Shown here piece after piece: positions 8,697-18,184 of a DNA stretch of 64,000 nucleotides (positions are counted from its first letter, which is position 1; each line of letters begins with the position of its first letter). The stretch comes from Paraburkholderia fungorum (GTDB lineage: Bacteria; Pseudomonadota; Gammaproteobacteria; Burkholderiales; Burkholderiaceae). Location of the stretch: positions 992,001 through 1,056,000 of the forward strand of contig NZ_FNKP01000001.1 in the NCBI RefSeq assembly GCF_900099835.1. Direction: 5' to 3'. The position numbers and the translations under genes are program-made. The notes below the pieces were generated by a model, which saw only the letters and a program-made list of their open reading frames with translations, had not been told where the DNA came from and did not search any database.

Positions 8697-9311
8697 TTAC
8701 TGTGTGACGACGTAACCCCGCGCCTGCATGCACGCACCGTAGGCGGCCCAATATTGGGTCATCGGCGGCTCGGGTGCGGGCAGCGGCGGCAGCTTGACGC
8801 TGGACGCCGCGTTCGCCTGCAACGCGCCGCTCGCCGCTGCGTCCGATGCGCTGATGTCCGCGCCGCTTGCCGATGTCGCAGCGGTCGCGGTGGTGCCTGC
8901 GCCGTTGCCCGCAGTCGCCGCGTCCGTTGCTTTTGTCGACGAAGCGCCTGTACCTGCCGCAGCCGTAGCCGTCGTGCCCGTCGCCTGGACCCCCGACGCG
9001 CTCGCGTCAGGCGTGGCGGCCGGCATGCTCGCGCTCATCGGCGCGGCCGAGAAAGTGCTCGGCGGTAACGGCGGCCGAGCTGGAACGCCGGTCGACGAAG
9101 TTTGAGTCGCGGGCGGCTTGCGCGGTGGAATCTGCGATTCGCGCCTGATATCGACCTTGGTCTTTTTGTTCGCCTCCGCGTAGCACATCGCGTTGTCGAT
9201 GCCGCGCTGATAGGCGCTTTGACTTCGGATGGGATAGGTGAGCGGTTGCCATGCATAGGCAGCATTGCTCAACACAATCAACGTTAATGCAGTGTATGTT
9301 TTAAATTCCAT
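8697..9311 (-). CDS. Exported Ala/Thr-rich protein of unknown function
   Basis: 204 residues. The N-terminus MEFKTYTALTLIVLSNAAYA is a good signal peptide with an AYA cleavage site. The mature protein has a short conserved-looking head (YQRGIDNAMCYAEANKK), then about 100 residues of Ala/Thr/Ser/Gly linker, and ends in PPMTQYWAAYGACMQARGYVV. One Cys in the head and one in the tail could form a disulphide. The tail resembles small envelope proteins whose C-terminus reads 'Y..CM..RGY', but I cannot assign a family. It is 91 bases upstream of the zinc-ribbon gene on the same strand, so the two may be co-transcribed. Confidence 0.7.
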   Translation of the reverse strand: MEFKTYTALTLIVLSNAAYAWQPLTYPIRSQSAYQRGIDNAMCYAEANKKTKVDIRRESQIPPRKPPATQTSSTGVPARPPLPPSTFSAAPMSASMPAATPDASASGVQATGTTATAAAGTGASSTKATDAATAGNGAGTTATAATSASGADISASDAAASGALQANAASSVKLPPLPAPEPPMTQYWAAYGACMQARGYVVTQ

Positions 9312-9592
9312 CGCAGTCGCTCCCGCAGCGATGTTTCGCCCATTAGGGCAACGGCCTTTCGCGGTGTTTTCTGTTGATTGCTGAGCGCGCCGTCAATTGG
9401 CGCGCGATGCCGCGAAGGCTCCTTACTTGAGCGTAACACCGGGTATTGGCGGCACAGTCGCCCGGATAGCGGGCGAAAACGCCATCCTGCTGTCAAATCA
9501 GGACAAACGCGCGCGAAATGGCGGAAAACGACGTGAGAGACAGGGCAATCCCTGGAGGGCGTCGGGAGCAGTCAGGCAGTCTGGAGGCGATC

Positions 9593-9991
9593 ATGAGAAA
9601 GAGGCCGTGCTATTGCCGTAGAACGCTCTTGGCGGTGACGTCCGCGTTGTTTCTGTCGGCGATGCTGCCTGTTTCGGGCGCGTTGGGTGCGGAAGCCGCC
9701 GACGCCAAAGCAGAAGCCGCCGGGGAGCGCGCTCATTTTGCCCAGGCGTTCTGCCAGGCGTCGCCCGAACGCGTGGCTGCCTACAAGGCGCGACTGAAAG
9801 ACCGGCTGTCCGATGCCGATGACTTCGACCGGCACTGGCAACTGGGATGGAGCCGCGCTGGCCGGCAAGTCCGGGACATGAGTTCTTTGCGCGACAGCAA
9901 TCCCGAGGAATTCGCGTCGCGAATCAAGGTCAACTGCGAACGGCTCAAGTGGATGGCGGAAAATTCGCTGCGAGCGCGTCCGCAGAAATGA
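9593..9991 (+). CDS. Small exported protein of unknown function
   Basis: 132 residues from ATG 9593, which has GGAGG at 9583-9587. The frame is open further upstream but without a ribosome site. The Arg/Lys-rich N-terminus and a hydrophobic stretch (LLAVTSALFLSAMLP) ending near GALGAEA look like a signal peptide. The mature part has two Cys (FCQASPE and KVNCERL), helical content and a basic C-terminus (ARPQK). No recognisable family. It is divergent from the Ala-rich exported protein. Confidence 0.65.
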   Translation: MRKRPCYCRRTLLAVTSALFLSAMLPVSGALGAEAADAKAEAAGERAHFAQAFCQASPERVAAYKARLKDRLSDADDFDRHWQLGWSRAGRQVRDMSSLRDSNPEEFASRIKVNCERLKWMAENSLRARPQK

Positions 9992-10262
9992 GGGCAGGGG
10001 CGGATTGGGCGGCGGGCATTCTTCATTCGTTTCGACCGGTAATCTGGCGAAACCTGGTGCTTGCCCGGATAAACCGCCTGTTTCCAGGGAGGTCAGGCTA
10101 TTTGCCGCTAATCGGTGTCGGACCGCGGGCTGGCGATTGTGAATCGGTAGATGTTTGTTTTTAAACGAATATTTTTTGAATTCGACGAATTTTCCAGCGC
10201 CGCGAGATGTCTTTTCGAGTAAATCGCACCGTCTATCCCTCCCCCGAACCGCCATCCCCTTC
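9992..10262. other. Intergenic stretch upstream of the groES promoter, no gene seen
   Basis: About 270 bases between the small exported protein and the groES promoter. It becomes T/A-richer from about 10140. I see no open frame with a ribosome site and no clear hairpin. Confidence 0.4.
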
Positions 10263-10291
10263 TTGAATTTGTCACCACCCGTCCATATAAT
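10263..10291 (+). promoter_or_regulatory. groESL promoter (sigma70-type)
   Basis: TTGAAT at 10263-10268 and TATAAT at 10286-10291 are separated by exactly 17 bases. The preceding C makes CTTGAA, the core of a heat-shock sigma32 -35 element. The stretch before TATAAT (CCCGTCCATAT) loosely resembles a sigma32 -10, so overlapping heat-shock recognition is possible. The last T of the -10 is also the first base of the CIRCE operator. Confidence 0.85.
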
Positions 10292-10317
10292 TGGCACTCA
10301 CTGCACGAGAGTGCTAA
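10291..10317 (+). promoter_or_regulatory. CIRCE operator for HrcA
   Basis: TTGGCACTC (10291-10299), 9 bases, GAGTGCTAA (10309-10317). The consensus is TTAGCACTC-N9-GAGTGCTAA, so only the third base of the left arm differs. It lies immediately after the -10 element, where HrcA binding would block transcription of groES-groEL. hrcA itself is not in the window. Confidence 0.95.
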
Positions 10318-10389
10318 CAACATCGCCGGTTGGCTCAGCCAGCCGGGTTTTCTCAGCGTTCTTCAGTCTCAATCAAGAGAGGAGTATGT

Positions 10390-10680
10390 ATGAACCTTCG
10401 TCCTTTGCATGATCGCGTGATCGTCAAACGTCTGGATCAAGAAACCAAGACCGCGTCGGGCATCGTGATCCCCGAAGCCGCAGCAGAAAAGCCGGATCAA
10501 GGCGAAATTCTGGCAGTCGGCCCGGGCAAGCGCGACGACAAGGGTGCACAAATCGCACTCGACGTGAAGGTTGGTGACCGCGTCCTGTTCGGCAAGTACG
10601 CAGGCCAGACCGTCAAGGTCGACGGCAACGAACTGCTCGTGATGCGCGAAGAAGACATCATGGCCGTGGTGCAGAAGTAA
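10390..10680 (+). CDS. groES: Co-chaperonin GroES (Hsp10)
   Basis: 96 residues, the normal GroES length. It starts [14 protein letters not shown] after a GAGAGGAG ribosome site at 10377-10384; the frame opens earlier but only this ATG fits the family. It forms the heptameric lid of the GroEL cage in the cytoplasm. The mobile-loop region ([18 protein letters not shown]) and the roof strand [10 protein letters not shown] are present. It is followed by groEL after 54 bases and controlled by the promoter and CIRCE element at 10263-10317. Confidence 0.98.
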   Translation: MNLRPLHDRVIVKRLDQETKTASGIVIPEAAAEKPDQGEILAVGPGKRDDKGAQIALDVKVGDRVLFGKYAGQTVKVDGNELLVMREEDIMAVVQK

Positions 10681-10731
10681 GCGCAAAGCCGCTACTTTTC
10701 CCGGTCATATCCCAAGAATTCAAGGAGTTAG

Positions 10732-12375
<1,644 letters not shown>

Positions 12376-12446
12376 TTCTTCCGGGCCCCGGTTTTGGGGC
12401 TTGGTGGAGCGACGTGGGGACGCGTGCCGCAAGGTGCGTTGCCCTG

Positions 12447-12478
12447 AAAAAAACCCGCAGATTCTGCGGGTTTTTTTT
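12447..12478. terminator. groESL intrinsic terminator, bidirectional
   Basis: A7 at 12447-12453, stem CCCGCAG (12454-12460), loop ATT, stem CTGCGGG (12464-12470), then T8 (12471-12478). The match is perfect, with T-runs on both strands. Confidence 0.96.
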
Positions 12479-12844
12479 CGTCCATCCATTCTGAAAATGC
12501 CCCTTTTTATCTCGAGGTCGCAGGAGTTGTGGAGGAATGACCGAAGTTTCTTTCAAAGGTGTAATCAATTGTTACAGTATCGGGCTTTAAGAATCTGCAC
12601 GATCCGAATATCTTCTTATCTTTGATTTTTTCATCATACAGACATGATTTCACGGGTCGACTTCGCCGTTACCTCTTCGGGTGTCGCTGCGGGCGTCGCG
12701 GATTTATTTCCAAGCTTAATTTGTGAAATTTTTTCGAGTGATTTGTATCGGGTGACGAAAGCGTCTTCAGGTTGAAGGCTCAGGCTAGTGCGAGAACTGA
12801 CAGATTCAGTTGCATTGGTTTAGAGAGAGAGTGTAGAGGCCGAT
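12479..12844. other. AT-rich intergenic region, left end of the low-GC insert
   Basis: After the groESL terminator the base composition drops visibly (long T and A runs such as the stretch near 12727). No open frame with a ribosome site is present. It probably carries the promoter of the amidotransferase operon, but I could not choose one credible -35/-10 pair. A GAGG ribosome site sits at 12836-12839. Confidence 0.5.
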
Positions 12845-14374
12845 GTGTGTGGATTAATTTTTTTGCAGCAAAATACAAAACAACTCATTACTCGTGAGCG
12901 GTTTGAAGAATCATTGAGCGCTCAGGCGTGGCGCGGACCGGATGCCCAGCGCGTAGTGGTTTGCGGCGGCGGGCAAGTTCTCCTGGGGCACAACCGGCTA
13001 TCGATTATCGACCCCGGCGCGCGTTCGGATCAGCCGATGCGTTCGGGATGCGGTCGTTACGTCATTGTGTTCAATGGCGAGATCTATAACCATCTTGAAT
13101 TGCGTGAAACGCTTGGCGTCGATTTTAGAACAGCATCGGATACCGAGACGATTATCGAGGGATTCGCCCGGCAAGGCATCGATTTTATTCGCCGCCTCGA
13201 CGGCATGTTTGCGCTCGTCATTTACGACACCGAGCGTAGACACTGGATTGCTGCGCGTGATCCATTCGGCATTAAGCCATTGTTCATTCATCGCTCGGAA
13301 GATTCTGTTGTTGTTGGATCCGAAGCGGCTGTGATTGCAGGACTTGTTCATGCAAGCCCATGCCGCGAGGCGATTCAGGAGTGGCAACTGGTCCGGCGTC
13401 CGATTCCGGGTAGCTCGTTTTTTCGCGGAATCGAAGAAGTGAAGCCGGGAACGGTGATCGACAGTTCGGGCGCGACCATGCAGTATTGGACGCGGACTCC
13501 TTGTCCAGTGCCGTTTTCAAATAGTGAGTTTCAACAGCTTCTGACGGCTTCGGTTCGTGGTCACGAATTCAGCGACGTCTCGAATGTCGCTCTGCTGAGT
13601 GGCGGCCTCGACAGTGCGGTTATCACCGCGCTGTCGTCCGTCAGACGGGCTTATACGGTGGGACTCGATGGAAATAACGAATTCGTCGGCGCAAGCGAAA
13701 CGGCTGGTGCACTGAAGCGCGAATTGACGATTCAAAGCGTATCGTCAGAAGAACTCGTTCAAACTTGGAAGAAGTTGACCCGGCTTCGCGGGGAACCGCT
13801 CTCCGTTCCCAATGAGGGGTTGATCTATCTTGCCTGCAAGTCGATGAGAGACGACGAGAAAGTCGTCCTGACCGGCGAGGGCGCCGATGAATTGCTGTTT
13901 GGGTACGACGGAATATATCGCTGGTCGATGCTTGGCGAGTGGGGGGGAGTGAAGGCGTTTCTCGACAGATATGGCTATTCCGATACGGTCGAACCAACCG
14001 ACCGGCTTATCGAATATATCGAAACGATGCGGGCGGGCAAGACCCTTACCGAATTCGTGGAAGATTTTTTCTACGACTTTCATTTACCTGGGCTACTTCG
14101 GAGAATGGATTTCGCTTGTATGGCGGCTTCGAAGGAAGCTCGCGTTCCGTTCGTTAATAAGTCGCTAATCAATTTCATGTACCGGCGAGCCGCTGATACT
14201 AAAATAAACTCGTCAGGGTCGAAAGTACCATTGAGAGAATTTGCAAAAAAACTGAATTTGACAGGCGCCCTGAGTCGAAGGAAGGTGGGCTTTAGCGCCA
14301 GCTTCAGTGATATCGACAGAAAAAAAGAATATGCCTTTTTCCAGAAGCTCGTGCTTGAGGAGTTGAAATGGTAA
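12845..14374 (+). CDS. Asparagine-synthase-like glutamine amidotransferase
   Basis: 509 residues. The GTG start at 12845 gives MCGLIFLQ, placing Cys2 at the mature N-terminus as the class II glutaminase nucleophile. The out-of-frame ATG two bases earlier stops after four codons. The glutaminase domain has NRLSIID, FNGEIYN, SDTETIIEGF and ARDPFGIKPLF. The synthetase domain has the PP-loop LLSGGLDSAV and TGEGADELLFGYDG. The reaction would be ATP-dependent amide transfer from glutamine to a carboxylate. In glycan clusters such proteins (WbpS-like) amidate uronic acids or other sugar acids, which is inference here. It is shorter than AsnB of E. coli. Its base composition is AT-rich relative to the window, and it overlaps the TagD-like gene by 7 bases. 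Confidence 0.85.
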   Translation: MCGLIFLQQNTKQLITRERFEESLSAQAWRGPDAQRVVVCGGGQVLLGHNRLSIIDPGARSDQPMRSGCGRYVIVFNGEIYNHLELRETLGVDFRTASDTETIIEGFARQGIDFIRRLDGMFALVIYDTERRHWIAARDPFGIKPLFIHRSEDSVVVGSEAAVIAGLVHASPCREAIQEWQLVRRPIPGSSFFRGIEEVKPGTVIDSSGATMQYWTRTPCPVPFSNSEFQQLLTASVRGHEFSDVSNVALLSGGLDSAVITALSSVRRAYTVGLDGNNEFVGASETAGALKRELTIQSVSSEELVQTWKKLTRLRGEPLSVPNEGLIYLACKSMRDDEKVVLTGEGADELLFGYDGIYRWSMLGEWGGVKAFLDRYGYSDTVEPTDRLIEYIETMRAGKTLTEFVEDFFYDFHLPGLLRRMDFACMAASKEARVPFVNKSLINFMYRRAADTKINSSGSKVPLREFAKKLNLTGALSRRKVGFSASFSDIDRKKEYAFFQKLVLEELKW

Positions 14375-14784
14375 TCGGATACACAACAGGCGTATTTGAT
14401 CTGTTTCACGTCGGCCATATTAATTTGCTGCGAAACGCGAAATCTATGTGCGATCGCCTGGTGGTAGGCGTGACCGTTGACGAACTTGTTTCGTACAAAA
14501 ATAAACGGGCCGTCATTTCTTTCGACGAGCGGATCGAAATCGTCAGGGCCTGTCGATACGTGGATCTCGCTGTCCCCCAAGATACGATGGACAAGGTAGA
14601 TGCATTTCATCGATACAAATTTACCATGATGTTCGTGGGCGACGATTGGTATAAAAACGATCGATGGAAAGATTATGAGGCCGATCTTTCAAATCACGGC
14701 GTTGAAGTTATTTATTTTCCATATACAAAGTCGACGTCTTCGACGCTTATTAACGACACGTTGCGAAGACTGAGAGAGCATTGA
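14368..14784 (+). CDS. TagD-like glycerol-3-phosphate cytidylyltransferase family protein
   Basis: 138 residues, close to TagD (about 130). The N-terminus VIGYTTGVFDLFHVGHINLL contains the HxGH nucleotidyl-transfer motif (HVGH). VGVTVDELVSYKNK supplies the conserved Lys region. FVGDDWYKN and the C-terminal TKSTSST correspond to the family's 'GDDW' and 'RTxGISTT' motifs, the latter in altered form. It would make CDP-glycerol or a related CDP-polyol from CTP for the TagF-like gene downstream. It overlaps the upstream amidotransferase, so the two are coupled. Related enzymes use ethanolamine phosphate or ribitol phosphate, so the substrate is not certain. Confidence 0.85.
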   Translation: MVIGYTTGVFDLFHVGHINLLRNAKSMCDRLVVGVTVDELVSYKNKRAVISFDERIEIVRACRYVDLAVPQDTMDKVDAFHRYKFTMMFVGDDWYKNDRWKDYEADLSNHGVEVIYFPYTKSTSSTLINDTLRRLREH

Positions 14785-14791
14785 ACGCGAA

Positions 14792-14814
14792 TGTGCAGAT
14801 CGACTGCACAATTT
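14792..14814 (+). terminator. Possible intercistronic hairpin/terminator
   Basis: Perfect 7-bp stem (14792-14798 with 14804-14810), 5-base loop, followed by ATTT. A second GC-rich hairpin, arms 14818-14828 and 14845-14856 with one bulged base, follows at once without a T-run. Together they could attenuate or process the mRNA between the TagD-like and TagF-like genes. Confidence 0.35.
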
Positions 14815-14917
14815 CATGCGCGGCCGCGTGGCGGAATGTCACTTCGCGGCCCGCGCGAGCTTGAGTCGACGTCTCACCCCAGAACACCAGCAGCAAACAC
14901 ACGTGGATTGCCATCTT

Positions 14918-16360
14918 ATGAAATTTTCAGAGCAGAAATTCGATATTTTCGATGAAGAGCATTATCTGCAGAATAATCCCGATGTGCAGGAAGCCTGGCT
15001 GCGTGGCGAGATTGTGAGTGGGTTGGCGCATTATGCGAAATTTGGAGAAAATGAAGGGCGGAGTGCATCACCGAAGCAGGTTCGATTAAGCCAGATCGTG
15101 GGGGACATGACGCTTCGGAACAAACAGGATGAAATCAGAAAAATCTGTGAGAATTTTTCTTATGTCTCGAAATACAAGAAAAAGAAAAAGACCGTCATTT
15201 TTTATACTCCACGATATTTCGAAGGTAATCTGAAATATACGTTTATGGAAATGATGGCCAGGATCGAGCGTGAGAATCTTGATCTGGCGTGTTTTTTTCT
15301 GACACTGAATCTGGATACTTTCAATCTTCTGAGCGCGTTGGATCTTCCAGTGCTTCTCTGGAAGGGTACAGGCTCGGACATCGCCGGACGCTTACTAGAT
15401 GCAGCAGTCATCGTGGACGATGGTTTTTTTATAGATGGACCGCCAAACCCTCCACTCCTTTACGCTTATCTATCGGGCGCAAAGCGGGTCAATCTTTGGC
15501 ATGGAACTCCATTGCGCAAGATTCTCCTGCAGAAGCTTCAGGGAAATAGAAATATCGACCTTCATTATTCGATCATTTTGAAGGCTGCGGTTAATAACAA
15601 TGTTTTCTGTGGGGCCGCAGCGGGAGATTGCGATCTCTTTGGGGAGGCCATGTCCATCGATGAGTTCTTTGTCACCGGCTATGCGAGAAATGACCTGTTT
15701 TATCGGGAAATCACCAAGCATGATCTCGTTAATGTCGATGAACGTGCGTACGCGATGGTACGTGAGAAAAATGGTGAGAAGGTCGCCTGGTATGCGCCAA
15801 CGTGGCGCGAGGGGCGGCCCGAATGGGTCAGGGAAATCGAGCTAGGCAAGCTTGCTGCGCGGCTAAAGCATCGGGGTATTCGGCTTTTCGTGAATTTGCA
15901 TCCGTTTGAAATGCCCGCGCAGAGGGCATATTTGCAAGGTATCCCGGACCTCACATTGATCGAGGATAATACGGACATTTATCCAGTTCTGAAATACGTG
16001 GATATTATGATCACGGATTATTCATCTATCGTTTTTGATTATCTTCATACTGGTAAGCCGGTTATCTATTTCCGACCTGATCATGAATTGTATTTGTCGG
16101 GTAATAGGGCGTTGATTGCAGAGCGGATAGACCGGATTCCCGTTCCTACCGTGTATGACGCCCAAACCTGCGCAGATACGGTGATCGACGCATTGAGCGA
16201 CGACTCCTATCCCGCAAAGTTGGCGGATGAAGTGAAACGGGCTCATCACTATCAGGACGCCGGTGGGTCGCGCCGATGTGCTTCCGTTGTGCTTAAAACG
16301 GTAGAGGATGTCGTGTCCAGTCAATCGACAAAACGTCCGCTATTCATCGAGACGGCTTGA
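14918..16360 (+). CDS. CDP-glycerol glycerophosphotransferase family protein (TagF/TagB-like) with N-terminal NPDV module
   Basis: 480 residues from ATG 14918. The frame is open from 14816, but that extension is low in motif content, and neither start has a strong ribosome site. Residues 11-48 form a short module (FDEEHYLQNNPDV...HYAKFGENEGR) also found in the methyltransferase at 49584. Residues about 85-460 match the polyol-phosphate polymerase family: VNLWHGTPLRK (conserved HGT), GYARNDLF, YAPTWREG, NLHPFE, DYSSIVFDYLHTGKPVIYF. It would transfer glycerol-phosphate or similar units from the CDP-polyol made by the upstream gene. Classical teichoic-acid polymerases are Gram-positive; relatives occur in Gram-negative capsule loci. 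The gene is AT-rich. Confidence 0.85.
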   Translation: MKFSEQKFDIFDEEHYLQNNPDVQEAWLRGEIVSGLAHYAKFGENEGRSASPKQVRLSQIVGDMTLRNKQDEIRKICENFSYVSKYKKKKKTVIFYTPRYFEGNLKYTFMEMMARIERENLDLACFFLTLNLDTFNLLSALDLPVLLWKGTGSDIAGRLLDAAVIVDDGFFIDGPPNPPLLYAYLSGAKRVNLWHGTPLRKILLQKLQGNRNIDLHYSIILKAAVNNNVFCGAAAGDCDLFGEAMSIDEFFVTGYARNDLFYREITKHDLVNVDERAYAMVREKNGEKVAWYAPTWREGRPEWVREIELGKLAARLKHRGIRLFVNLHPFEMPAQRAYLQGIPDLTLIEDNTDIYPVLKYVDIMITDYSSIVFDYLHTGKPVIYFRPDHELYLSGNRALIAERIDRIPVPTVYDAQTCADTVIDALSDDSYPAKLADEVKRAHHYQDAGGSRRCASVVLKTVEDVVSSQSTKRPLFIETA

Positions 16361-16529
16361 TTGCCAGAAAAGTGGATGCGCGTTGAGGCTGATTTTCGCG
16401 CAGCCAGAGTTTGAAGCTGGCCCGCGTTTGCTTGCCAGCTTACGAACCCTTATTCCAGTATCTCCAAGGAATGGTCAATCGGTCCGTCGGAGCGGATCCC
16501 ATGTCACCAAGCCAGCCAAACGAAACCGC
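16361..16529. other. Convergent intergenic region with a plain hairpin
   Basis: Contains an 8-bp inverted repeat (16414-16421 with 16434-16441) and no T-run, so termination is uncertain. The composition returns to high GC here, marking the right end of the AT-rich insert. Confidence 0.35.
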
Positions 16530-17390
16530 TCAGTGTCGAGCCTCACCCGGCGTCGCATCCTTCCCAGCGCCCAGCGGCGTGTCTTCCTCGCTGCTGCGAG
16601 CCCAGAAAAACCGGTCGGGCATATACGCGCCCATTCCAGGCCGAAACGCGTTGCGCATCGCCTGATACAGATATTCCTGGGCTTCACGAACGGCTTCGGC
16701 GGGATCCTGCCCGTTGGCCAGCAACGCGGCAATCGCGGAGCCAAGCGTGTCGGTCAGGCCCATGATCCGGTGGCTGCCGCGGTCCCACATGTCCTGCCTC
16801 AACTGGCCGTCTTCGCTGAACAGCGTGTTGACGAGGCGGTGCGTGCCCGTTTCCGTCGACAGAATGTATTCGCAGCCCTGTGACAGCAGATGCGAGATCG
16901 CTGCGTCGAGGCTCGGCGCTTCGGCGTCGCCATCCGGCTGCGCGAGCGCGAGCAGCGTGGCCGAATCGGCGACCAGCAGCGTGGTTTGCGGCGCGAGCAG
17001 GTCGGCGATCGCTTCGCGCAATTCGTCGGCGGCAAGAACGTGTTCGTCGTCAAGCGTGAAGTCGGGCGCGAGGATCAGCGGAATGTCGTCGTAGTCGGCG
17101 ACCACTTCGGCGATCGCGCTCACCACTTCGGCGCGCGTGCAGGCGCCGACCTTGAACGCGGCGATAGGCATGTCTTCGAGCAGCATCCGCGCCTGGGTGG
17201 CGACGACTTCGGGGTCGAGCCCGGTGACTTCGTCGCAGCTAGCCGAGTCGCGCACGGTGTAGCCGGTGAGCACGGAAACCCCGTGACAGCCCATGCTGGC
17301 AAGGGTCATCAGGTCGGCTTGAAGGCCGGAGCCGCCGGTGGGATCGGAGAGGCCGAAGGTGAGGACGATCGGAGGCGTGTCGCTGGGCAT
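16530..17390 (-). CDS. thiD: ThiD-like hydroxymethylpyrimidine/phosphomethylpyrimidine kinase
   Basis: 286 residues from ATG 17390; a TTG 12 bases upstream is also in frame and neither has a clear ribosome site. ThiD phosphorylates HMP and HMP-P in thiamine synthesis. Visible features are LTFGLSDPTGGSGLQADL at the start, ASMGCHGVSVLTGYTVRDS, FKVGACTRAEVV and a C-terminal EAQEYLYQAMRNAF. The anion-hole segment reads GLTDTLGSAIAA: the usual ThiD GTGC cysteine is replaced by Asp214, as in ribokinase-type GAGD. Substrate may therefore differ from canonical ThiD. It is divergent from rubA with about 290 bases between, matching the usual genomic neighbourhood in this group. Confidence 0.85.
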   Translation of the reverse strand: MPSDTPPIVLTFGLSDPTGGSGLQADLMTLASMGCHGVSVLTGYTVRDSASCDEVTGLDPEVVATQARMLLEDMPIAAFKVGACTRAEVVSAIAEVVADYDDIPLILAPDFTLDDEHVLAADELREAIADLLAPQTTLLVADSATLLALAQPDGDAEAPSLDAAISHLLSQGCEYILSTETGTHRLVNTLFSEDGQLRQDMWDRGSHRIMGLTDTLGSAIAALLANGQDPAEAVREAQEYLYQAMRNAFRPGMGAYMPDRFFWARSSEEDTPLGAGKDATPGEARH

Positions 17391-17678
17391 GAAGGTTGAC
17401 AAAAAGGAGCAGGATTTTGGCGCAGACAGTGCGCAATCGACTCAATTATGCGGCCTAAACCGTCGCCAGGGCGTTTTTTCATACACTTTGCCGCCTGGCA
17501 GCAAACAGCCGGCCGCCCGCGCGGTGCGCGGTGCGGTCAACCGATGCCAGCCGACGCAGATCGCATCGCCGAACGCCATGCCCTCGGCGGTTGCACCATT
17601 CTGATTGCTAGGCATTGGGGCGGCAACACGGTACCATCATGGCTCCCGTTTCCACGGACTCTACGACGCGACACAAGA

Positions 17679-17849
17679 ATGGAATATCAAAGCTGGATGT
17701 GCCTGATTTGCGGCTGGATTTACGACGAAGAAGCCGGTTTGCCGGACGAAGGCATTGCGCCGGGCACGCGTTGGGAAGACGTTCCCATTAACTGGACTTG
17801 CCCGGAGTGTGGTGCGCGCAAGGAAGACTTCGAGATGGTCCAGATCTGA
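17679..17849 (+). CDS. rubA: Rubredoxin
   Basis: 56 residues from ATG 17679 (MEYQSWMCLICGWIYDEEAG). Four Cys in two C-x2-C pairs (CLIC and CPEC) bind one iron. The signatures GLPDEGIAPGTRWEDVP and WTCPEC fit rubredoxin exactly. Small cytoplasmic electron carrier; the partner oxidoreductase is not in the window. The frame is open upstream, but only this start matches family length. Confidence 0.96.
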   Translation: MEYQSWMCLICGWIYDEEAGLPDEGIAPGTRWEDVPINWTCPECGARKEDFEMVQI

Positions 17850-18184
17850 AGTCGGTCGCTTGCCGGGCATTTGCCGGCCGGTGTCGTCGTTCGCGTCTAT
17901 AGCGCGCGGCTGCGGCAGCGACCGGTCCGGTGATGTGTGCTGCGAGCGGGCCCGGAAGTCGATCGGCAACGCTCGTGAGTGCGGCGGCCACGCCCGGAAA
18001 TTCTCCCCGATGCGTTCGTCCAGCGCGCCATCCGCCGTGCAGTTTCAGAATGCGGTGCGGAACATCGTCGGTTGCGCCGTGTCGCAACGGTAGTCTGTCA
18101 TTGTCCTGTCGCCGGTTCGCGCGTTAGCCGATCAGTCTGCGCGCGGCGCGAGGCGACGGCCCGTCAGCTTCGTGTCGCCTGCCC
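17850..18184. other. Intergenic region, no gene seen
   Basis: 335 GC-rich bases between rubA and the Hpt-like gene. All long frames here are typical high-GC shadows with no ribosome site. No terminator with a T-run was found after rubA. Confidence 0.4.

Noticed and set aside
10291..10304. sigma54-like TGGCAC...TGCA at the groES promoter
   Set aside because: It lies inside the CIRCE element, whose palindrome fully explains the bases, and a perfect sigma70 -10 overlaps it.
12479..16380. Prophage or insertion-sequence origin of the AT-rich insert
   Set aside because: No transposase, integrase, tRNA or flanking repeat could be found at either end; only composition supports transfer.
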